A stretch of 12,612 bases of DNA from an uncultured Kiloniellales bacterium (GTDB taxonomy: Bacteria > Pseudomonadota > Alphaproteobacteria > Kiloniellales > JAKSDN01): the NCBI GenBank assembly GCA_947259625.1, contig CAMYMY010000055.1, forward strand, positions 1 through 12,612, written 5' to 3'. Shown piece by piece: positions 1-6,736 of this stretch. The notes beneath the pieces were generated by a model. It had not been told where the DNA came from. It ran no database searches and saw nothing but the letters and a program-made list of their open reading frames with translations. Within the stretch, counting starts at the first letter, position 1. The number at the start of each line of letters is the position of its first letter. The position numbers and the translations under genes are program-made.

Positions 1-2087
1 CTGTAGTCGACCGAAAGCAGCTTGTGGCCGGGCTCGGCGACGAAGGCCTGGCGGATCTTGCGGCCCTCCTCGGTCCTGACCGGGATGTTCTGCAGGTTCG
101 GGTCGTTGGAGGAGAGGCGCCCGGTCGAGGCCACGGCCTGGCTGAACGAGGTGTGGACGCGGCCGGTCGCAGGGTCGATCTGCTCCTGCAGGGCGTCGGT
201 ATAGGTGCTCTTCAGCTTGGTCAGCTGGCGCCAGTCGAGCACGCGCGCCGGTAGGTCGTGGCCCAGAGCGGCCAGGCCCTGGAGCACCTCGGCACCGGTC
301 GCATAGGCGCCCGTCTTCGTCTTCCTGCCGCCGCCCTCCAGGCCCAGCTCGTCGAACAGCACTTCGCCCAGCTGCTTGGGCGAGCCGATCGTAAAGGGAC
401 GGCCGGCCAGCCCGTGGATCTCGGATTCCAGCTCACCGGCGCGCTGGGCGAAGTCGTTGGAGAGGCGGCGCAGCTGGTCGCGGTCGACCTTGATGCCGGC
501 GGTCTCCATGGCGGCCAGCACCGGGACCAGCGGGCGCTCGAGGGTCTCGTAGACCGTCGTCATGCGCTCGGCCAGCAGGCGCGGCTTGAGGGCCTGGTGC
601 AGGCGCAGGGTGACGTCCGCGTCCTCCGCCGCGTAGTCGAGCGCCTTGTCGAGCGCCACCTTGTCGAAGGTCACCCGGCCCTTCCCGCTGCCGGCCACCT
701 CGGCGAACTTGATGGTCCGGTGGCCCAGGTGCAGCTCGGCCAGCTCGTCCATGCCGTGGCCGTGCAGGCCGCCTTCGAGCACGTAGCTGAGCAGCATGGT
801 GTCGTCGAGCGGCGCGACCTCGACCCCGTACTTGGCCAGCACGACCATGTCGTACTTTAGGTTCTGGCCGATTTTGAGCACGGAGGGATCCTCGAGCAGG
901 GGCTTGAGGGCCGCCAGCGCCCGCTCCAGCGGAATCTGGCCCTCCAGAAGATCGCCGCCGCCGCCCAGGTCCAGCTCGCCGTCGCCGCCCGGCGGCCTGT
1001 GGGCGAGCGGGATGTAGCAGGCCCGGCCCGGCGTCAGCGCCAGCGAGACGCCGACCAGCTCGGCGCGCATGGCGTCCAGGCTGGTCGTCTCGGTATCGAC
1101 CGCGACCAGGCCCGCGGCCGTGGCGTCCGCGACCCAGGCCTCCAGCGCCTTCAGGTCGCGGATCAGCTTGTAGGCCGCCTCGGCGGGGGCCGGCGCGGCC
1201 TCGGCGGGGGGCGCGCCCAGCTTGTCGGCCAGGCGTGTAAGCACCGAGCGGAACTCGTAGCGCTCCAGGAAGGCGCGCAGGACCTCCGGGTCGGGCTCCT
1301 GGAGCGCGAAGTCCTCGAGCGACACCTCCACCGGGGCGTCGTCCTCCAGCTCGACGAGGCGGCGGCTGACCCGGGCCAGCTCGGCGTGCTCGATCAGGTT
1401 CTCGCGGCGCTTGGGCTGCTTGATCTCCGCGGCGCGGGCCAGCAGCGTTTCCAGATCGCCGTATTCGGCGATCAGCTGGGCCGCGGTCTTGATGCCGATG
1501 CCGGGCACGCCGGGGACGTTGTCCACGGAATCGCCGGCCAGGGCCTGGACCTCGACCACCTTGTCCGGCGGCACGCCGAACTTCTCGACCACCTGTTCGG
1601 GACCGATCTGCAGGTTCTTCATGGGATCCAGCATGGTCACGCCCTCGCCGACCAGCTGCATCAGGTCCTTGTCCGAGGAGACGACGGTGACCTCGATTCC
1701 GGCCTCCCGCGCCCGGCGCGCGTAGGTCGCGATGATGTCGTCGGCCTCGTAGTTCTCCAGCTCGACGCAGGGCAGCGAAAACGCCCGGGTCGCCTCGCGG
1801 ATCATGGCGAACTGCGGAATCAGGTCCTCCGGCGGTGGCGGGCGGTGCGCCTTGTACTCGGGATAGAAGTCGTTGCGGAAGGTCTTGGCGCCCTTGTCGA
1901 AGATGACGGCCACGGCGTCGGCGTCGCTCTCGCGCAGCAGCTTGATCAGCATGTTGGTGAAGCCGAAGGTCGCGTTGGTCGGCGTGCCGTCCGAGGCGTT
2001 GCGCGGCGGGATCGCGAAGTAGGCCCGGAAGATGTAGCCGGAGCCGTCGACCAGATAGAGATGGCGGATCGGGGAGGGGGCGCTCAT
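1..2087 (-). CDS. polA: DNA polymerase I, N-terminal 695 residues (3' end outside window)
   Basis: This is a family A DNA polymerase with 5'-3' flap exonuclease, 3'-5' proofreading and the start of the polymerase domain. It serves in Okazaki fragment maturation and repair synthesis in the cytoplasm. The frame begins MSAPSPIRHLYLVDGSGYIF, with the first active-site Asp of the flap nuclease. It continues with EADDIIATY, VVSSDKDLMQL and the helix-hairpin-helix VPGVPGIGIKTAAQL. The proofreading motifs look intact: Exo I VDTETT (D331, E333), Exo II GQNLKYD, Exo III YAAEDAD. Near the end come STGRLSSNDPNLQNIPVR and LLSVDY, so the window stops inside motif A (DYSQIELR in the family). Usual length is about 930-1000 residues, so roughly a quarter to a third is missing. 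Start 2087 was chosen because the conserved N-terminus begins there; a ribosome site is not obvious. Nothing suggests damage. Confidence 0.97.
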   Translation of the reverse strand, partial: MSAPSPIRHLYLVDGSGYIFRAYFAIPPRNASDGTPTNATFGFTNMLIKLLRESDADAVAVIFDKGAKTFRNDFYPEYKAHRPPPPEDLIPQFAMIREATRAFSLPCVELENYEADDIIATYARRAREAGIEVTVVSSDKDLMQLVGEGVTMLDPMKNLQIGPEQVVEKFGVPPDKVVEVQALAGDSVDNVPGVPGIGIKTAAQLIAEYGDLETLLARAAEIKQPKRRENLIEHAELARVSRRLVELEDDAPVEVSLEDFALQEPDPEVLRAFLERYEFRSVLTRLADKLGAPPAEAAPAPAEAAYKLIRDLKALEAWVADATAAGLVAVDTETTSLDAMRAELVGVSLALTPGRACYIPLAHRPPGGDGELDLGGGGDLLEGQIPLERALAALKPLLEDPSVLKIGQNLKYDMVVLAKYGVEVAPLDDTMLLSYVLEGGLHGHGMDELAELHLGHRTIKFAEVAGSGKGRVTFDKVALDKALDYAAEDADVTLRLHQALKPRLLAERMTTVYETLERPLVPVLAAMETAGIKVDRDQLRRLSNDFAQRAGELESEIHGLAGRPFTIGSPKQLGEVLFDELGLEGGGRKTKTGAYATGAEVLQGLAALGHDLPARVLDWRQLTKLKSTYTDALQEQIDPATGRVHTSFSQAVASTGRLSSNDPNLQNIPVRTEEGRKIRQAFVAEPGHKLLSVDY

Positions 2088-2235
2088 GGGACGAAGGATG
2101 CCGCAGGCGGGCGCCCAAGTCGAGGGCGCGACACGCTCACCCTGAGCCGACACCGCAGCTCCGCAGTCTCCTCCTAAAATTCAAAGTAAATACTTTTACA
2201 TTACACAATATAACCATTTTATTACCAGATGGATA

Positions 2236-2263
2236 TTGTACTATTCTGTATTACCTGTATATT
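2236..2263 (+). promoter_or_regulatory. Candidate sigma-70 promoter in AT-rich island
   Basis: TTGTAC and TATATT are separated by 16 bases. They would start transcription near 2270, about 30-40 bases before the small ORF at 2303/2309. A second candidate just upstream is TTTACA (2195-2200), 17 bases, TTTATT (2218-2223). The surrounding stretch, about 2175-2270, is strikingly AT-rich against a GC-rich background. Based on motif resemblance only. Confidence 0.45.
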
Positions 2264-2302
2264 CAACTCGCCCCCGATGAAACGGCACAGTCTATCAAGG
2301 TA

Positions 2303-2413
2303 ATGAAAATGTTCGAATTCCTCTTCCATTTCGACAAGAGCAAGTCCGGCGGCGATTTCGGCATGATCGCCTTGTTGATCTCCGTCACCTCTTTCGCCGC
2401 GCTCGTGGCGTAA
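2303..2413 (+). CDS. Small single-span membrane protein, 36 (or 34) residues
   Basis: This short ORF begins MKMFEFLFHFDKSKSGGDFG and ends in a hydrophobic segment, MIALLISVTSFAALVA. It looks like a tiny membrane protein with a charged juxtamembrane stretch (DKSK) and one short hydrophobic helix. AAGG at 2297-2300 is 8 bases before the second ATG (2309) and only 2 before the first (2303), so translation probably starts at 2309, giving 34 residues. A promoter-like element lies upstream and a strong hairpin (2474-2517) downstream, so it could be its own transcription unit. I do not recognise a family. It could be a chance ORF, but the ribosome site, the hydrophobic tail and the G/C-ending codons in its second half favour a real gene. 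Confidence 0.5.
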   Translation: MKMFEFLFHFDKSKSGGDFGMIALLISVTSFAALVA

Positions 2414-2473
2414 TCCAAGGAGGCCCGATCCTCTCCGGGGAGCCCGCTCCGCTCACCCGGGAGGCCCGCCCGA

Positions 2474-2517
2474 CGGCAAGGCCTTCGAGCCCTCTCCCCG
2501 GCTCGGAGGCCTTGTCG
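2474..2517. terminator. Long hairpin between convergent genes, likely bidirectional terminator
   Basis: CAAGGCCTTCGAGCC (2477-2491) pairs with GGCTCGGAGGCCTTG (2500-2514) with one T-G mismatch and an 8-base loop. Three further pairs, including one G-T, extend it to 2474/2517. It sits between the rightward small ORF (ends 2413) and the leftward zinc-finger gene (ends 2531). No clear T-run follows on either strand, so intrinsic termination is inferred from stem strength and position. Confidence 0.55.
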
Positions 2518-2530
2518 CGTCCGTAGCGGC

Positions 2531-2704
2531 CTACTCGGCGGCCTTTTCGCCGGCGGCCTGGGCCAGGACGAAGCGCCGGCCGCAGTAGGGACAGTCGATC
2601 CGGCCCTTGCCTTCCATGTTCAGATAGACCCGCGGATGGCCGAGCGGCCCGCCGCCGCCGTCGCAGGAAAGCACCTCGGTGTCGACCGTCTCTTCTGGCT
2701 CCAT
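2531..2704 (-). CDS. zf-CHCC zinc-finger protein, 57 residues
   Basis: This tiny zinc-binding protein resembles the C-terminal domain of mitochondrial complex I subunit NDUFS6 (Pfam zf-CHCC). Conserved features are visible: Cys14, then PLGHPRVYL with His23, then DCPYCGRRF with Cys38 and Cys41. Together these give a C-H-C-C metal site. The remaining sequence is an acidic head and an alanine/lysine tail. Start 2704 is supported by AAGGA and GGAGG just upstream and by the usual family length of 55-75 residues; a longer frame from 2899 would run through the palindrome and the opposing gene and is rejected. In alphaproteobacteria such proteins are thought to be complex I-associated, but that role is family knowledge and not shown here. 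It diverges from the ABC ATPase gene. Confidence 0.92.
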   Translation of the reverse strand: MEPEETVDTEVLSCDGGGGPLGHPRVYLNMEGKGRIDCPYCGRRFVLAQAAGEKAAE

Positions 2705-2719
2705 GGCCTCCGTCCTTCC

Positions 2720-2753
2720 CCGCCCTGGCGCCGGTTGACCGGCGCCAGGGCGG
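2720..2753. repeat. Near-continuous 16-bp inverted repeat between divergent genes
   Basis: CCGCCCTGGCGCCGGT (2720-2735) is followed by TG and then its exact reverse complement (2738-2753). All 16 pairs are perfect and the spacer is only two bases. It lies 16 bases upstream of the zinc-finger start (2704) and about 57 upstream of the chosen ABC ATPase start (2811). It could be an operator, a cruciform or a transcript hairpin in a 5' leader. No regulator can be named. Confidence 0.8.
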
Positions 2754-2810
2754 ATGATACCGATTGCGCGCGCGCGATCAATGGCCTCGCTGGCCGCCGA
2801 AAGAGCCTTC

Positions 2811-3824
2811 ATGCCCGACAGCCCGATCCAGACCGGTCCCGGCGCCGACGGCGGCATGCCGCCGCCCGACCACGCGGTCGAGGTCCGGGGCCTCGACAAG
2901 ATCTACCGTGGCGGCCGCCGGAACAAGGCCAATCACGCGCTGATCGACGTCGACCTGGCGATCCCGCGCGGCGCGCTGTTCGGCCTGCTGGGCCCCAACG
3001 GCGCCGGCAAGTCGACCCTGATCAACATCCTGGCCGGGTTGGTCAACAAGACCGGCGGCAAGGCCACGATCTGGGGCAGCGATATCGACGAGGATCCGCG
3101 CCAGGCGCGCGCGGCGATCGGCGTGGTGCCCCAGGAGCTCAACATCGACCCCTTCTTCACGCCGCGCGAGCTCCTCGAGCTGCAGGCCGGGCTCTACGGC
3201 GTGCCGCCCCGTGAGCGGCGCACCGACCGGATCCTGGCCGACCTGCGCCTGAGCGACAAGGCCGAGGCCTATGCCCGGACGCTGTCCGGCGGTATGCGCC
3301 GGCGCCTGATGGTCGCCAAGGCCATGGTTCACGACCCGCCGGTGCTGGTGCTCGACGAGCCGACGGCGGGGGTCGACATCGAGCTGCGCCAGCAGCTCTG
3401 GGCCCATGTGCGCGCGCTCAACCGCCGGGGCACGACGGTGCTGCTGACCACCCACTACCTGGAGGAGGCCGAGGAGCTCTGCGACCGCATCGCGATCATC
3501 AACCACGGCCGGGTGATCGCCTGCGACACCACAGAGGCGCTGCTGCGCCGCCTCGACAACAAGGCGCTCACACTGGTGCTGGCCGAGGCCGTCGACGAGG
3601 TGCCGGAGCGCCTCGGGCGCTTCCAGCCGGAGCTGCTCGCCCCGGGGCGCCTGCTGTTCCACTACCGGACCAGCGAGAGCCCGGTCAACGAGATCCTGGG
3701 CGCCGTGGCAGCGAGCGGGCTGACGGTCCAGGACATGAGCACCGAGGAGACCGACCTGGAGGATATATTCCTTCAGCTCACACGCGGCGCCCATGAGGCC
3801 GAAGCCGAGGCCCCGAAAGGTTGA
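2811..3824 (+). CDS. ABC-2 type transporter ATP-binding protein (no adjacent permease)
   Basis: This is the nucleotide-binding subunit of an ABC-2 (NodI/DrrA/YadG-like) exporter; it would power a membrane permease from the cytoplasmic face. Visible motifs in the 337-residue protein are Walker A GPNGAGKST (61-69), Q-loop VVPQE (Gln108), signature LSGGM (158-162), Walker B VLVLDEP (178-184) and H-loop TTHYLEEAEELC (His215). A C-terminal regulatory-type extension follows (about 241-337), usual for this subfamily. Start 2811 has GAAAGAG upstream at usable spacing; in-frame alternatives at 2781 and 2754 have poorer context, and 2754 lies at the edge of the palindrome. An ABC-2 permease gene normally follows directly, but here the next genes are a zinc ribbon and a tRNA. 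The substrate is unknown. Confidence 0.93.
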   Translation: MPDSPIQTGPGADGGMPPPDHAVEVRGLDKIYRGGRRNKANHALIDVDLAIPRGALFGLLGPNGAGKSTLINILAGLVNKTGGKATIWGSDIDEDPRQARAAIGVVPQELNIDPFFTPRELLELQAGLYGVPPRERRTDRILADLRLSDKAEAYARTLSGGMRRRLMVAKAMVHDPPVLVLDEPTAGVDIELRQQLWAHVRALNRRGTTVLLTTHYLEEAEELCDRIAIINHGRVIACDTTEALLRRLDNKALTLVLAEAVDEVPERLGRFQPELLAPGRLLFHYRTSESPVNEILGAVAASGLTVQDMSTEETDLEDIFLQLTRGAHEAEAEAPKG

Positions 3825-3852
3825 TTTCGTTCACAAAACCGCCATAATGCCA

Positions 3853-3880
3853 TTGACTTTGGCCGGAAAGTCACTATGTT
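3853..3880 (+). promoter_or_regulatory. Candidate sigma-70 promoter for zinc-ribbon gene
   Basis: TTGACT (3853-3858), a 16-base spacer, then TATGTT (3875-3880). This is a good match to the housekeeping consensus and lies 45 bases upstream of the ATG at 3926. A short inverted repeat TGTTGC-GCT-GCAACA (3877-3891) overlaps the -10 and the expected start site, where a repressor could bind. Confidence 0.6.
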
Positions 3881-3925
3881 GCGCTGCAACATCCAGAATG
3901 AAGCAGCTCGTTGGCAGGAAGCAGA

Positions 3926-4087
3926 ATGTCGTCATCCAGCGAAAAGAACCAGAAGCCCGCCCCGGACCGCATCTACGAGGCCAAGAAGCGCCCGTGCCTG
4001 ATGTGCCGCGACAAGTTCACCAGTGCGTGGCCCGGCGAGCGCGTTTGCCCGAAGTGCAAGCAGACCAACCTGTGGCGCGCGGCCTGA
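3926..4087 (+). CDS. Small zinc-ribbon protein, 53 residues
   Basis: The ORF begins MSSSSEKNQKPAPDRIYEAK. It carries two CxxC knuckles 13 residues apart, PCLMC (Cys24, Cys27) and VCPKC (Cys41, Cys44), forming a likely four-cysteine zinc ribbon. The tail QTNLWRAA is short. The N-terminal 20 residues are polar and probably disordered. AGGAAG a few bases upstream of the ATG and the promoter at 3853-3880 support it as an independent gene. Similar short alphaproteobacterial zinc ribbons exist, but I cannot assign a function; nucleic-acid or protein binding is only a guess from the fold. A stable hairpin follows about 40 bases downstream. Confidence 0.8.
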   Translation: MSSSSEKNQKPAPDRIYEAKKRPCLMCRDKFTSAWPGERVCPKCKQTNLWRAA

Positions 4088-4126
4088 GGCACGGCCCAGG
4101 CCCGACCCGTCAGGAATCCTCGTGAG

Positions 4127-4157
4127 CCACGGCGTCGCCCGCAAGGCGGCGCCGTGG
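4127..4157 (+). terminator. GC-rich hairpin downstream of zinc-ribbon gene
   Basis: CCACGGCGTCGCC (4127-4139) pairs with GGCGGCGCCGTGG (4145-4157) through 13 positions with one T-G wobble and a five-base loop CGCAA. It begins 40 bases after the stop at 4087. No T-tract follows (ATTGG), so termination is inferred from position and stem strength. Confidence 0.5.
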
Positions 4158-4220
4158 ATTGGCTGTCCGACCCTTCGCCCGCCCGGCCGCAAGGCGCGCG
4201 TCCCATGGCGCTCAAGCCGA

Positions 4221-4249
4221 TTTACCCGCCGGGCGCTTTAGTCTATATC
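4221..4249 (+). promoter_or_regulatory. Candidate promoter of tRNA-Arg
   Basis: TTTACC (4221-4226), a 17-base spacer and TATATC (4244-4249) lie 19 bases before the mature 5' end of the tRNA. The bases after the -10 (CTCCGC) are GC-rich, which is typical of stringently controlled stable-RNA promoters. The assignment is by motif only. Confidence 0.55.
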
Positions 4250-4267
4250 CTCCGCAAGACGGCCCAC

Positions 4268-4344
<77 letters not shown>

Positions 4345-4403
4345 GGTCTTTTCGTCAGAAGGCATCCAGACTCCACCGTAGCCGCGACCGGCGGGCGGGC
4401 CTC

Positions 4404-6305
4404 CTAGTCCGCGGCGCTCCGGGCGCGGCGCAGCGAGACGACGCCGCCGATGCGGCGCTTGTCTGCGGCACCGAATTGGCGCTGGCCGCGCGGGTCGAGA
4501 ACCACCGCCTGCACCGAGCCGATCTCGCCCGGGCTGCGCAGACTGTGGCCGAGGGCGGCGAGCCCCTCGAGAGCAGCCTCGGAAAAGCCGAGCTCGCGCC
4601 GGGTCGCGCCGTTGGCGCTGGTCTGGGCGATGCGCGGTGCGTCGACGGCCTCCTGCACCGGCATCTCGTGGTCGATCAGGTTCATCGCCACGTTGACCAC
4701 CGTATCGATGATCGTCGAGCCGCCTGGCGAGCCGAAGGCCGCCCGCGGCTGGCCGTCCCGAAACACCATGGTCGGCGCCATGGAGCTGCGCGGCCGCTTG
4801 CCCGGCGCCACGTCGTTGGCGCCCGGATTGAAGGCGTCCGGATCCGGATTGAATGCCGGGATTCGGTTGAAGTCCGTGAGCTCGTTGTTCAACAGGAACC
4901 CGAAGCCCGGCACCATGAGCCCGGTGCCCCAGGCCGACTCGATGGTGCTGGTGTAGGTCACGATGTTGCCGTCGCGGTCGACGACGGTGAAGTGGGTCGT
5001 GTTGACGCCCTCCTCGTCCGGCAGCGCGAGGGCCGCCAGCTCGACCTTGGCGGGGAGCGCCGCCGTGTCGAAGGGGCGCGGGTCGTCGGCCTGGACGTCG
5101 GCCCGGCGGGCACCGGGATCGATCTGCTTGCTGCGCAAGGCGATGTACGCGTTGTCGAGGAGGCCCTTCGAGGGCACGTCGACGAAGTCGTCGTCGCCCA
5201 TCCAGACCGCGCGGTCGGCGAAGGCCAAGCGCATGGCCTCGATCATGACGTGGAGCGTCTTGGCCGAACCGAAACCGAACCCCTTGCTTTCGTCACCGAT
5301 CGGAAAGCGCTCGAGCAGCTTCAGGATCTGGATTACCGTCAGGCCGCCCGAGGAGGGCGGCGGCATGGAGACGATCCGCAAGCCGCGGTAGTCGCCCGTC
5401 ACCGGCTGCCGGATGGCGGGCCGGTAGTTCGCCAGATCCGCCAGGGTCATGCGGCCGACCAGCTTGGCCTGGTCGACGGGGTCGGCGAGGCTGCGGGCGT
5501 TGCGCTGCGTGTCGACGATCGCCCGGGCGATCTCGCCGCCGTAGAAGGCGTCGGGGCCCTGTTCGGCGATCCTTTTCAGGGTCTTTGCCAGGTCCGGTTG
5601 GACCAGCAGGTCGCCCTCGGCCAGCGGCACGCCGCCCGGGCGGAAGACCGCGCGCGCCTGGTCATAGGCCGGGTTGCCCGGCTCGCTGTCCAGGCGCGCG
5701 CTCGAGACGCTCTCCGCCAGGCGCGAGCTCACCCGTATACCCTGCTCGGCCATCTCGATGGCCGGCTGAAGCAGCTGCGGAAGCGGCATGGTGCCCCAGC
5801 TCTCGAGCGCCGTGGCCACGCCGCGAAGCGTTCCCGGCACGCCGACCGCGATGCCGCTGGTGGAGCGGATGCCGAAGGGAAAGGCGCTCGACGGGTCGGA
5901 GGCCAGCAGGAACATGCCGGGATCGGCCGCCGCCGGCGCGCTTTCACGGGAATCGACGACGAAGGTCTTCTTGCTCTCGGCCAGGTGGATCATCATGAAT
6001 CCGCCGCCGCCGATGCCCGAGGACTGGGGTTCCAGGACGTTGAGCGCGAACTGGACCGCCACTGCGGCATCGATCGCGTTGCCCCCGGCCCGCAGGACCC
6101 GGGCGCCCACCTGCGCGGCCTGAGGCTCGCTGGTCGTGACCACACCGCCGCGCACGCCGGGCAGGCCGAGGGATACGTCGCGCTCCTGGGCCCAGGCAGC
6201 CGGCGCCGCGGCGAACGCGAGGAAGGCCAACGCCGTTAGACCACACGCGCCGAGCATGAAGGCCCGCCGGCTCGACCGTCCGTCCCTTTCCCAGAGCATC
6301 TTCAT
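4404..6305 (-). CDS. ggt: Gamma-glutamyltransferase precursor, exported
   Basis: This Ntn-hydrolase cleaves the gamma-glutamyl bond of glutathione and related compounds outside the cytoplasm and cuts itself into two subunits. The predicted nucleophile is Thr436 in VNTTHFTVVD, which gives a small subunit of about 198 residues, close to the 190 of E. coli GGT. Other conserved sites are DSRESAP (Arg120, substrate carboxylate), PRSSMAPT (Ser507-Ser508), GSPGGSTII and GFGFLLNNELTDF. The N-terminus MKMLWERDGRSSRRAFMLGA leads into a hydrophobic stretch ending AAWAQ, an apparent signal peptide with a Tat-like SRRAFML motif. The length of 633 is slightly long for the family. Start 6305 has GGAGG seven bases upstream; the longer in-frame start at 6380 would put non-signal sequence before it. 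It is a single-gene unit convergent with the tRNA. Confidence 0.95.
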   Translation of the reverse strand: MKMLWERDGRSSRRAFMLGACGLTALAFLAFAAAPAAWAQERDVSLGLPGVRGGVVTTSEPQAAQVGARVLRAGGNAIDAAVAVQFALNVLEPQSSGIGGGGFMMIHLAESKKTFVVDSRESAPAAADPGMFLLASDPSSAFPFGIRSTSGIAVGVPGTLRGVATALESWGTMPLPQLLQPAIEMAEQGIRVSSRLAESVSSARLDSEPGNPAYDQARAVFRPGGVPLAEGDLLVQPDLAKTLKRIAEQGPDAFYGGEIARAIVDTQRNARSLADPVDQAKLVGRMTLADLANYRPAIRQPVTGDYRGLRIVSMPPPSSGGLTVIQILKLLERFPIGDESKGFGFGSAKTLHVMIEAMRLAFADRAVWMGDDDFVDVPSKGLLDNAYIALRSKQIDPGARRADVQADDPRPFDTAALPAKVELAALALPDEEGVNTTHFTVVDRDGNIVTYTSTIESAWGTGLMVPGFGFLLNNELTDFNRIPAFNPDPDAFNPGANDVAPGKRPRSSMAPTMVFRDGQPRAAFGSPGGSTIIDTVVNVAMNLIDHEMPVQEAVDAPRIAQTSANGATRRELGFSEAALEGLAALGHSLRSPGEIGSVQAVVLDPRGQRQFGAADKRRIGGVVSLRRARSAAD

Positions 6306-6362
6306 GTGACTTCCTCCCTCTTGGCACGCACGGGGCCGCGCATATTCCGGATGGCCCGAGAT

Positions 6363-6386
6363 TTCGCCTTTGAACCACAAGGCGAA
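6363..6386. promoter_or_regulatory. Perfect 8-bp inverted repeat upstream of ggt
   Basis: TTCGCCTT (6363-6370) and AAGGCGAA (6379-6386) are separated by eight bases. The site lies about 58-81 bases upstream of the ggt start, where an operator could sit. No clear -35/-10 pair was picked out around it, and chance occurrence is possible. Confidence 0.35.
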
Positions 6387-6500
6387 TTCACTGTGGAGCA
6401 GGCCGAAATCGGTTGCAACCTTGGTGGGCGGTCGAAGGAGTCGCGGGTCCGTGATGTCCGCAATGCGGCCGCGACGGCGACGCAGCTGCGACGGGGCGGC

Positions 6501-6662
6501 TCAGGCCGCCATGCCGCGGACCCGTTCGGGCGGAAAGATGACCGTTACGGTCGTGCCGCTGGCAGGCGCGCTCTGGATCAAGAGATATCCGCCGTGGCTT
6601 TCGATGAGGGCCTTGGTCAAGGGCAGGCCGAGGCCGCTGCCGTCGAACTTGCGACGGCCCTT
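6501..6662 (-). pseudogene. Remnant of sensor histidine kinase C-terminus
   Basis: Fifty-three codons ending in TGA at 6501 read KGRRKFDGSGLGLPLTKALI and continue ESHGGYLLIQ, SGTTVTVIFPPERV. This is the G2 box and last strands of a HATPase_c domain, matching the RKFEGTGLGLPL..LVELHGG pattern of PAS-type histidine kinases. An in-frame TGA lies immediately upstream (6663-6665), and no kinase core, HisKA helix or G1 box is visible in any frame before the next gene begins at 6737. The whole catalytic body is therefore gone and this is decayed DNA. It lies between ggt and yciB and makes up much of the otherwise gene-free 6306-6736 interval. Confidence 0.85.
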
Positions 6663-6736
6663 TCAAGGGACGGCCTGTTTCTGCTAGGAAGACCATCCGA
6701 TTCGCCCAGTCCGAGCAGACTCTCACCGAGAGCACC

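Noticed and set aside
433..2118. Long leftward open frame of 561 codons overlapping polA, plus rightward frames at 258-860 and 999-2177
   Set aside because: They are out-of-frame shadows of polA: Arg/Gly/Ala-rich, no recognisable domain, and the polA frame carries all nuclease and polymerase motifs.
2778..3794. 338-codon leftward open frame opposite the ABC ATPase
   Set aside because: It is the complement of a GC-rich gene whose forward frame has complete Walker A, Walker B and signature motifs.
4476..6239. 587-codon rightward open frame opposite ggt
   Set aside because: Low-complexity His/Arg/Gly-rich product typical of an antisense shadow; the ggt frame shows all catalytic motifs.
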